DNA from: Acanthosoma haemorrhoidale
Lineage: Eukaryota > Arthropoda > Insecta > Hemiptera > Acanthosomatidae
DNA: 64,000 nucleotides
Direction of reading: 5' to 3'
NCBI GenBank assembly: GCA_930367205.1
Contig: OV884009.1
Span: 96,989,189-97,053,188 of the forward strand
The notes under the pieces were generated by a model. That model did not search any database. It saw nothing but the letters and a program-made list of their open reading frames with translations, and was not told the DNA's origin. A program made the translations under genes and the position numbers. Below are positions 28,201-40,200 of this stretch, piece after piece. Every line of letters begins with the position of its first letter. Position 1 is the stretch's first letter.

Positions 28201-31200
28201 AACTGAAATATCACCTAACCTGCAGCCTCCAGACAAGATCCGTCACTAATTTTTACTGTTCTTGACACTGGGTTAATAAAATCAAAAATATGACGTTCAT
28301 GAGTCATATGTTCAGTTGAACTACTGTCAACAATCCAAAAATGACTAGATTTTATATTCTCATTGCCTAATGCCATTCAACATACGCATCAACATACGCA
28401 TGCCTTTCAACATTTTTCCCTTCCTTTTTATTTAGAGCTTGGCAGTCCTTTATAAAATGCCCTGCCTTTTTACAATAAAAGCAAGTTTTAGGTTTTACAG
28501 AATTGTTAGTATTAGAGTTTGACTTATTCTTAAAACATTTTGATTTATCATGACCAAGTTTATAACAGATGGTACACCTTAAGTGCTTTGATCTTGAAGA
28601 GAATGCAGCATCACTATCTGTTTTATCACTGCTACGAGAAGTTAATCTTTCCTCTTTTATTAAAAGACGTGACATAAGCTCATTTAAATTTTTGTTTTCT
28701 GACGATTCCCAGGCAGGAATAAAATGATAAAACTCAGGGGGTAATGATATAAGAACTTTAGTCATTAACATTTTGTCAGAAATTTCCTCCCCTAACATTT
28801 TAATTTTTGAAACCATATCCTCCAGTCTAGATATGTGATGCGAAATTCCCTGATTTTCGTATTTGTACGCAAATAAATTGCTGTTGTAAAAGATGCAAAC
28901 TAACCTCTGACTTTTTATCAAACACAGCTAAAAGCTTCTTCCAAATTGCGAACGCCGTCTCACATGAAAGTAAATACCTCAGTTGACTCTCATCCACTCT
29001 CGATGTTATAATTTCTTGAGCCAAACGATCTTTTAGAGTCCATTCTTTTAAAAGCTTCTCATCCTTCGGCTTCGTTTTATCGATGCATACTTCTGCATAG
29101 TGCTCGCCACCGCCACCTTGGAGGTCTCTATAATCGACCGTTTATCCTCTTTTCTCCACCTTAAACGGGTAATCGCCTTTTGCCGACGCTTTGTCTTCAA
29201 AGCAAAGCGTCCTTCGCATCCGCGTGCTGGTCCTTTGTCCTCTGTGGAGCTCCAGGAAGCTAAAATCACCGCCATCCGTCTGATCCAAGCTCAAAATTTC
29301 GTTGAGGAAATTACTGAGCTTCAGAAATCCTCTTCTCGTCATCGTCTGATAATGCAACTCCATCTGTTTCTCGACAAACATGGTGTCATCCGAGTAGGTG
29401 GCCGTCTATCTTCTGCGCTGTTGCCTTATCAGCATAAGCATGCTGCTCTTCTACCTAAAGGTGCTCATCTAACCCACCTGATCATCGACGATGCTCATAT
29501 CCGTCTCTTCCATGCTGGTGCTTTAGCAACCCATTCGTTCATCCGTCGCCGACATTGGATTCTTGATGGACGTAATGTAGTTCGCAATCGTCTGCGCAAA
29601 TGCAACAGATGCTTCACCTGCTAACCTCAACCAATTATTCAGCCAATGGGCAATCTTCCCTCGGGACGCGTATCCTCTGCTGTCGCGTTTTCCACTACTG
29701 GCGTTGACTACGCCGGTCACTTTTTCGTCTCCAGTGCCCGTTTACGGGGGGCTGTGACCACGAAGGCCTATTTGGTGGTTTTCATCTGCTTTGCCACCAA
29801 GGCTGTGCATCTGAGCTCTCCACTCTCGCGTTTATTGCCGCTTACCGGCGCTTCGTTGCCCGAAGGGGAAACCCTTCCGTTATTTTCTCAGACAACGGAA
29901 CTGATTTCGTAGGGGCGAGCAATTATCTTTGGGATTTGGGACGTTTGTTGTCGGGGCCTCAGCATCAGCAGGGCCTTTGTGATGTAGCCTCCTTCTTTGG
30001 CACCGACTGGCAATTCATCCCCCCTGCAAGTCCTCATTTTGGTGGACTTTGGGAGGCTACCGTAAAATTGGCAAAGCACAACCTTACGTGCGTCATCGGC
30101 GAGCAGCGTCTCACTTACGAGGAATTCTTCACTGCCATCACTCAGGTCGAAGCAATCCTCAACTCTCGTCTGCTTTATCTTCCGTCGTCTGATCCATTGG
30201 ACTTTGAGGCCCTCACTCCGGGCCATTTCCTGATCTTTCGCCTCCTAACTTCACCTCCTGAACGTGATGTTACGTCTGGTCCCATTAATCATATCGCTTG
30301 TTGGCAGTTAGTTCAACGCCTACAGCAGAACTTCTGGAAACGCTGGCGCTGCGAGTACCTGCATATTCTGCAGCAGCGAAGCAAATGGTTGCATCCATCT
30401 ACACCTATAACTCCTGGGACGGTTGTCCTTATTCACGAGGACAACCTACCACTGCTTAAGTGGTCATTGGGCCGCATTTCGTTGGTCTTTCCTGGATCCG
30501 ACGCTATCTCCCATGTGGCTGAAGTCACCACCCCTTCCGGGACAGTTCGCCACCCTGTGGTGAAATTTTGCCCTCTGCCATCTCAATAATAATCTCGCCT
30601 TTTATCTGTCCTCTGTTAATTCGCCTATTCATGCCATCTATCGTCATCCTCTGTTACGCCCTCTGTGTTTGTTTTTCAGAAGTGAGACTTCAGGGTGGGC
30701 GGCAAGTTCGGGCGTGCGTGGCTGCCGTGATATTTCGTGACGTCATAGGTTGTGTCGAGATCGATGTCGGCTTTCACGGTGACTGGTGAAATATAATCGA
30801 TAGTTCTCGACCGTCCGATCGACCGAAGGCCTGATCTAGGGGGCCTCTCCCCTCCCTCTCCTGTTTGGGGGAAACCCTGAATCGCTCTCGAATGGTCGAG
30901 TCGGTTGTTCTCCGTGTGTTTTAAGCTTCTGTTTCCATCTGGAGTCATCATCCAACGGTGTTATTCGACGTTTCCTCATTTATCCTCTAATTATCCCAAC
31001 ATCCTAGAATCCATTCGTCGAAAAACATCGCTTACGACCCACCATCGAACTGTCACCTTGTTGCATGAACGACTTCGAAATTGTTAAGTGTTCTTTCATT
31101 AACTCAAAATTTTGTTTGATTAATTTTCCTTGTGCTGTGACTCATTTTCTTTCATTTATTCGCCTATTTCGCTTCATGATTTTTTTCTCCTTTATTTCCC

Positions 31201-34200
31201 TGTGGGTGTAAATAACGAGCTCTCGGAACGATCATCTTCCGTAAATTTCGAGAATCGGATTTACAGCCACTTTAGGACAACAGACTTATTAGAATTAGTT
31301 CTTTAAATCTACCATTGTTTTAAAACCCTTGCCATCTGTATTCAAAAAAGTAATATCGTATTTAACTAATTTTTTTTTTATTTTCAGATAATCACCCATG
31401 GGAAATGTATGAGTCCTAAGTGGCTGAACTCGTCGGCTGAAATTGATCGATGTAATGCTGCATACATATATGAAACTTTGATCTCGAATGCTAACATAGA
31501 TTTTGACGAAAATATTCTAGCTGAAGATATTCTCATTGTGAATATGGGGGAAAAAGGAGTGTATGAAAATTTAGATTACTCCATGCAGGAAATATTGGAC
31601 AACAGTGGATGTGACAGCTGTTCATCGTTCTTAGTCACCATAGGAAGGCAAATTTTATTTTTAATCATATACGTGCTATAAATATTAATAATATTATTTG
31701 CTGTCACTATTAGGGATTTATTGTGCAATTTTAATCACTGATTAAACGTTGCATCCTTCAATACAGCACTTATCTATTTTTCTTCACGTTGTGAGTTCAT
31801 TGACACGTTTACTTTTTTATTTAAACTTTTTAAATTTAGCTCATAATTGACAAAAGAAACTATAACAGAAAAAATTCTTGAAGTCCGGTTGTTGTACGAT
31901 TGGCTAAATGTAGCTTTAATTTTATATAATAATGGTGAAATAAATAAATCAAATCATAACCCTTAGATATAAAATATAAGCTCCATGATAACTTCATGTC
32001 GATAGCTGTTCCTTCAAGCAAAAAGGAAAATAAGTTCCATTCACATACATCTACTTGCAGAAATTAGAAACGAAAATACATAATAATAAGTTAGACTGTA
32101 AATATGAAACCTAATACTCAAACTAACACATCTATAATAATATGAAATAAAGATAATTAAAATTGTGCTCGGAATGAAAAAAATTATTTTTTCTGATATG
32201 GCAAATACTCTTTATTGGGCTATAATTACAATCTGCCTTTTATAAGGCAATCATTAATTGCGATAAACGCTCTCATTCATACCATATTTACAATTCATCA
32301 TTCACTCACTCATTCATACAATATTTACAGACAGCCCAGAGACCTCCCAAATCCACATGCGAAGAGAAAGCGGAGTCTTGGGAAGTCCCCCACACTCCTC
32401 CGTCAGCCGCGTCACCGGATACTAGCCAGTGGAGGCTGACCAAGAGCGCGAGAGCCACAGACGCTCAGAACATGATTAGAGTAACTGGTTATTGCCAGGA
32501 CCCCCCACTGTCACGCGTTTATAGCAGGTCACGAGGCCACTGCCGTTTCAGTCTCCAAGGAGGATTATAGGGATGAGTGGCGCAGTGCAATGACTGTGCT
32601 ACAGGATTAGGGTGGTTGGAAAGGCTACTGTGGAATTTCATAAACTTAGAAGGGATGAGTTCTAGAATGTAGGGTATATTAAGGTCGTTATGAAGGGTTT
32701 TGTTGCTGACATAATAAGGGGCATTTACTATTGTTCTCAGGACTTTTGATTGAAAGGATTTGATACGCTTGATGTTCGACTTTTTTGCTGTCCCCCATAG
32801 CTCTATTCCGTATGTCCAGATTGGTTTAAGTATAACTTTGTAGATTAGTAGTTGATTTTCTATTGAGAGATGGGATGTCCTTTGAATTAGTCTGTCCAAA
32901 GCGCCTGTTTGGTTCTTGTCTTTTTAGTCTTGTATGAGAGTTCCAAGTCAGTCGTTTGTCGAGGTGGAAGCCTAAGTATCGTACTGTCTCGAATACAGGG
33001 AGAGGAATAGAATTAAAATAAACTAGTGGACAAGTCTTGCGACAAAGGGTGAAGGTAATGTGGAAACATTTTGCTTCATTAACTTTGATCCGCCATTGAT
33101 TACACCAATACTCGATCTCGTCAAGGTGATTTTGAAGGTTATGGGATGCTATGTCGGGGTCTGGTTGGGATGACAAGACTGCAGTGGCATGTGCAAATGT
33201 GGCCAAGAAGGTATTGGGAGTAGAGGTGACATCAGCGGTGTATAGGTTATAGAGGATAGGGCCCAGGACACTGCCCAGTGGAACTCCTGCATTTATGGGA
33301 TTTGGAAGAAGCGGTTTGAAAGGTAGGACTCTAAGACTAGGAAAAGGGTCTGTGGTAAATATCTTTTAGGTTTGTAGAGCAAACCTGCGTGCCAAAACCT
33401 GTCAAAAGCTTGAGCTATGTCAAGAAAGGCAGCAGTGCAATACTGTTTGGTTTCAAGGGCTGAGGAGATGTGATCAACAACGCAGTGGAGCAGTGGAATG
33501 TCGTTGGCGGAAACCAAACTGGTGTGTGGGAAAAAGGTTTTTGGATTCAACAATTGGAAGTGGACGTTTTAGTAGGAGTTTCTCAAATATTTTTGAGAGG
33601 ATAGGGAGTAGGGTAATTGGACGATAAGATTAGGCGTCATTGGGTGGTTTACCGGGTTTGGCGAATACGACAATAATGGAATAATTCCAGAGGAGAGGAA
33701 AGTGCTTCGTTCGGGTTATGCAATTATATATGTAGGTTAGGAAGATTATGGCTTTAGCAGGAAGTTGTTTGAGAATTTGAGGAGTAAGGAGATCATATCC
33801 AGGGGATTTTCGGTAAGGTACGTTTTTCAGAAGGTATTTAACCTCAGAGGGGTTAACGGCTTTTGGTGGAAGAGAGAGAGGAATAGGTTAAGTGAGGAAA
33901 TCTTCCATAGTTGTGCTGTGAGTATGGCTTTGATGAGAAAGGTAAGGTGTGAAAGTATGGGTAAGATGCAGAGCCAATTCCTCCGATCTATCCCCATCCG
34001 AAGCCGCTCAGGACCCATCATCACGACGGAGTGGTTGTGAAACAGGTTGATACTCTAGGATTTTTTTGGTTACATTCCACAGAGAGTTATCCCTGGTGGA
34101 CAGAGAGGAGAGGTAATTATTGAAAGAATCGGAACGGAAGTATGCCAATCGCCGCTTTACCAATCGGTAGTACTGATTATACGTGCGGCGATCAACGGGA

Positions 34201-37200
34201 TGCCGGGATCTTTGCCACACTGTTCTGGAGCGGCGTTTGGATTGGATTAGATATTTGAGATGCTGAGGTAAACGATTATTATTGTGGATTTTTGGGTGAC
34301 GATGGGGTGACGATGCCTCCCAAGCCGACCTCTGGACCAGAGTAGTAAAAAAATGCACTGCATCGTATAGGTCTTGGGATATTTTCAAGGACAATTTTAG
34401 GTTTACGGACTCTGCAAGAAGCTGGCGGAAGTGGTCCCAGTCAACTGGGCCCCTAATAAATGAAGGAGGAGGCAGTTTGTAAATTGGTCTTAGGGAAATG
34501 GTTAATAATAAAGGACTATGATCAGAGGAGAGGTCATGAAAGCGCGTGAGTGAGTAGTTTAGTGTTCCTAAACTTTTGTAAAAAAAGAAGTCAAGGAGAT
34601 CAGGATTTCGGTTGGGATTTGATGGCCAATAGGTGGCTGTGTCAGGAGTGATAGTGGAGCAATGTTTCCGTGTGAGTGCAGACAGCAAAGCACGTCCTCG
34701 TGTATTTGTGGATCTTGACCCCCAGTGTTGGTGCTTCGCATTAAAGTCCCCACCCACACGGAAACGATGTCCGATGGAGTCTAGAAAGGAGATGAATTGG
34801 GAATAGGAAATGGATTTATTGGGAGGGCAGTACGCTGATGCTAGTGTAAGAGGAAAAGTGAAGGTGGTGATTGACACTGCAGTGGAATGAAGGAAATCAT
34901 GTGATACCAAAGGCACTATGTGGTAGGATATGGAGTTATGGACAATGACAGCAGTACCTGCATGAGCTGTTCCATCTGGGTGATCAGTTCGATAAGTCTG
35001 GTACTGTAGAATGGTAAATGGTCGTTTACTCGTAAGTCTTGTTTCAGTAATAAGAGCTACGTCGATGTTTTTGTCGTGGAGTAGTGCTGTCAGTTCGTTA
35101 GTGTGGGTGCGAACGCCATTCGCATTCCAAAGGAGAATGGATAAGTAGTCAGAAGGATCCACTTATGGGTTTTGTTTAACGGGGATGAAGAAGGGAAATG
35201 AGAGGGGTAATTAGGGTTCTGAATTCTGTAAGGAATGATGTTAATAGGCTAGTGCGATCAGAAGAGCGTGGAGGTGAAGGAATATGCGAGATGTGTGGTT
35301 GAGGATGGGATTGGGTTTGCTGGTTGGCGGGATGAGTGGAATGCTGGGGAAGAGATACTTGCGGACGAGAAGTGGGCAGTGCCTGTGACTGCTCTCTGTT
35401 CCGAACGGCATCAGCAAAAGAGACAGAAGGCCTCAAACTTCTGGTGGGGGCGCTTCTTGAGCTACCTGTCACTGGCTTCTCTTCTTCTGGCCGACGACGT
35501 TGTTCGCTCCTGGACATCAGGATTCTGTAAGCCTCTAGCCCTTATAGTTGGCCGGTTCGCCTTAATGGCAGATCACACATATTGCAGGTGATTTTAGGGG
35601 CTTCTTGCACAATTCGCTTTTGTGCTGCCCACTGCACTTAACACACCTGGGAGGGTGGTGATAGTACGATATTGTTATTACTAATATATAAAATTACTTA
35701 CTAATGTTACGGATGAATATTGCTGGTGGTCTAGGTTAAGTAGATGTTTGAGTAGAGTCCATTTCCTCAACTTCAATATTTTTCAACAGCTCTAAACTAT
35801 TGGGCGTGAAGAATGGAGACTCATCGATTGTTGTTTGTTGTAGATGTGCTAGCATGTGGCGGTATGTCTTCCATAGAGCTGCTGGCTGCTGACTAATTAA
35901 CAGGCACATTTCTATTAGATCGCCGTGACTTTTGCTTAATAGGTGACGGACTAGGTGTGGGTCCCAGAGACCTTGACCGTTTTTTTTTTGGTTTTCCAAC
36001 ATAAATTGTTGATAGAAACGCATGTTTCATCATCACAAATATTTTTAGGAGCTTTAAAATACTTTTTTATAAATAAAAAATATGCTGCTGGAGGGATTCT
36101 TAAACGCACGAATTCAAACTGCACCAGAGACTACGACATTGCCAGTGTTCCAAAGCAGCAGTTATGAAGGTCTGGCCGCCTGTCCTGCCCTTATCAGTAA
36201 CAAGCCATACCAAGTACACAGCCACTCAATATGGCCACCATCTCTATCAATAATATACTTATAAAAAAAAGGAAAAAAACAAAGTTATTAGTTAGTTAAG
36301 TAGTTATGTTTTCCTAAGCCGTTAGCAATTTTATATCGTATCTCGATAAGGGTAAACGAGCAGTCTATTGCTTTGTCATTTTACGATGAAGTTCATGGTG
36401 TACATTAAAATATGTGCATAAGAGATGAATATTTGCAGGTTGTATATAGCCGGGATGGATGCGGATCTGTCTAAACTGTACCCTAAAGTGAGTTACCCAG
36501 TATCACGAGCTACACCTATGATCGCTCCATTGGTTCGTTGGAACCACGATAAGACCTGGTATGTACTATCATACGAAAAGCAGAAGAAAATTGGCTCTGG
36601 AGAAATGGAATTCTCCGTATCTCTAACGGAAAACGAATCGGCGTATATTTCCGGTCATATGATTGATGGCAGAAATTTATATCCAGCTACAGGATATCTG
36701 GTCAGAATAAAATACTTCAAATTTAATGACTATTCGATACAAAGTACAAGAATAACGTGAATAACCAACTATTTTATCGCCAGGCATTAGTGTGGGAGAC
36801 GATAGGCCTGATGAAAGGTAAACATATTGTAGAAGTACCTGTTGTTTTTGAAAACGTCCGCTTCCTCAGAGCGACCCACATGACAAAAGACGGTAAGATA
36901 CGATACTTATTCCACTGAGTGCTAATTGAAAAGGATCTAATGGGCGTATTTAAAATTTCTTAGGTCATGTGGATTTCACAGTCATCATTCAGAGAGTAAG
37001 TGGCAACTTCGAGATCGTCGAAGGAGGTGCTGCCATTGTCTCTGGCAGGGTCTACGTTCCGGAGGACGTCGCTTACGAGATGAGCCCCTTCCATGCCCCC
37101 GCACACTATGACAAAGCCTTCACCCTCTCTTCCAAAGATATCTACAAGGAACTTCGGCTCAGGGGCTACAACTACTCAGGCTTGTTCCGATCTGTAATGG

Positions 37201-40200
37201 GGCTAAATGTTGAAGGTAACAAGTTGAACCAGCCACGAGTAGCCTCAATACCTTTTTATTATTTAAAAGATTTACTTATTTATTTTTGCTTCTTGTATTT
37301 TGTTGCACCAGTTAAGTGGTAAATTGTATAGATCAATTACATAAAAAGGAGCTGTAAAGTCTAGAACTCTTTAGTAATACCTATGAAATTTGAGATGGAT
37401 TGAGTTGTAATAAAACATACAGACATATTCCAATTACGGCCTATTAATTTCGAAAAACAAAACATCTCATCTTGTACTCGGATACTAGCATGGATCCGAA
37501 CAATCATTAGCCTTCCCATTTGTTTTAACATAATTATTTTACTTTTTTCAGTAAATTATTTAAAGTCGAATAAACAAAAAAGTAGTTTTTGAAAATGATT
37601 GAATTATATCTATACATGGTCCCGGAACTGTCCCCATCAGTTTCTAAAAACGAGTGCAAAATGGAACCAACGAGCTTGGCATCCACCCACTAGCCCACGG
37701 CAACAAAGAAAACATAAATCATACAGTTTTAAATTTCGGTAAACTTGTTCAAGGATTGGTCAAGGCAAAAAAGTAGGTAGGGATGAGCGGGGGGGGGGCT
37801 GCTTGAAGGTGAGGTCCCTTTTTTCGGGTTTTCTCAAACATATCAAGAAATATCAACTTTAGCAAAAGGTACTTTTTATACAAAGTATAGTACTCACAAT
37901 TTCCTTTGAGAAAGTTTTTATTAATTTTTTTCATAGTCAGTCGTTTGGGAGATATAGGGTGGAATTGTTAGTTGGCTAAGGTGAGCGTGTTAAACCTGTG
38001 AAACTTATGATTCATTAGGATATTTCGAATTTTGTACAATGCTTAATCTAACTGTTATCTCCACTAACCATATGGAGTGACGTAATAATATTTCTCACTT
38101 GTGGAACCCTAGACCAGGTCCATCTCAACAAATTTGAGCGAGTATTCAAGTTGTAGAAATGAGACAAGACTCGTTTTAGGTGTAATATAATTATTAATAA
38201 TATCATTTGCAAGTATTTGATTCTCTGTGGTTCTGGAAGGTTCATTGCGGATGTTAGACAGATAACTGAATGTGTTTTCATTTGATTCAGTCAACCAAAA
38301 GTTAGATTTTTAGAGCTTTTAAAATTGAACTGGAGTCTGCACGTGTGCTAAACTAAGATAACATCGTATTCGTGTCGCTCTGCAAGTCAACTGTTTTTGT
38401 TACTGTTCATAGGAAGTCAGTCGTAGAACTGTTTCAAAGACTAAAAAAAAAGACTTTTTGCGTAAGCTGTTCATAAGGGAGCCATATACAGGTTATTGGA
38501 TTGTGAAGCTGGGGACTGTAGTTGTTCAGTGTGTTTTGGACATCTCAAAGAGAGTATGGCCATATAGCGTGGCTGTCTCGACGTGCTACTGATAATGGTA
38601 GGCCGTCATCTTGTACTTTCCTGGCTGCACCGCAGTCTGTGGAGAAAATTTCGTGCGTTCAAGGCTTTCCCCCACCAACACATATTTTTTTTATTTATAT
38701 CTTATATTTTAAAATACTAAAAAATATTGTTGATGATGAAACATGCATTTATATCAACAATTAATGTTAAAATAAAAAAAAAAACGTTCAAGGTCTCTTG
38801 AACCAACGCCAACTACATTACGAATTAAACGAAAGCCAAGACATTCAAATAAGAATGTGCCATTGAATTCGCCAGCAGCTAGCTCGATGGAATTACAGCT
38901 GCAAGCAAGCACATCAAAAGATACAGTCGATGAATCACCTCAGCTCTTAAAACTAAACAGTATTGAACTGCTGCATTTCTGTACGTTGAGCTCAAGCTTT
39001 TGACAGAGTTTGGAACGCAGGTTTGCTTTACAAGCTATAAACATCTTTACCACAGACCCTTTTACTAATCCTACATTCCCACCTTCCAAAACCACTTCTT
39101 CTAAATCCACTGTGGTTTAGAATATTTTAATTACTAGCTCATAAAAGCAAGAGCTCCACAGGGCAGCGTCCTGGGTCCCATCCTCTATAATCTATAGACC
39201 GCTGATGTCCCCTCTACCACCAATACCTGGTGCAAGCAACATTTGCAGATGACACTGCAGTCCTGTCAACCTAACCAGACCCTGAAATAGCATCCCAAAA
39301 CCTCCAAAAACACCTTGACGTGATTGAGCATTGGTGCAAGTAATGGCAAATCAAAGTCAATGAAGCAAATCAAAGTCAGTGAAGCAAAAGGTTCCTTCAT
39401 CACCTTTACTCTCTGCCGCAACTCCTGTTCACTAGTTTTATTAAAATTCCATTCTTCTTCCTGTATCCGAGACAGTAAGGTATTTAGACAAAACACTGAC
39501 ATGGAACCCACACACGAGGCTAAAAAGACAAGAAATAAACAAACACTTTAGACAACTGTACAGGCTACCTTAAAAGACATCCCATCTCTCAAAAGAAAAT
39601 AAATTTCTAATCTACAAAGTTATACTTAAGCCAAACTGGACATACTGAATAGAGCTATAGGGGACTGCAAAAAAGTCGAACATCAAGCGTGTCTAATCCT
39701 TTCCATCAAAAGTCCTGAGAACAATAGTAAATGCCCCATATTACGTCAGCAACAAAACCCTTCATAACGATGTTAATATATCCTACATTCTGGCACTCAA
39801 CCCTTTAAAGTTCATGAAATTCCTTTGTAACAAATCCACGCACCCTATCTCTTATATATCAGTTAATGTTTATCGAACTAAAATCTCAGAAACGTCAGAA
39901 CAGAAATGTTGGTAATCAGAACAGGTAGAACGTTGTTACAAGACTGCTTTATTTACTCCATCGCCTCTATCTATACGTTTTACATGTAAACATATGTACA
40001 GATAACATGTGTTTGGGGATCAAGGCTGGGCACTAGCGGTGCTAGGCCTTCACTCCCCCCACCAGTTTACGAACACCCATTCGCAAACTTTGAAGTACAA
40101 GTGTATACTGGTGAGGTAAAGTCCCCTCATTGGCCTAGGGGTTTTTCTTTGACCTAGAGATATAAAATTGTACCTTAATGCTCCACTTTATTACCAACTA

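Noticed and set aside
35736..36023. 95-codon minus-strand frame as a possible host gene
   Set aside because: The homologous repeat at 38690-38975 keeps similarity in a different frame, so this frame is probably an accident of a decayed repeat.
38048..38294. Two overlapping minus-strand frames of 60-77 codons
   Set aside because: No recognisable domain; they overlap in different frames and lie in repeat-derived intron sequence.
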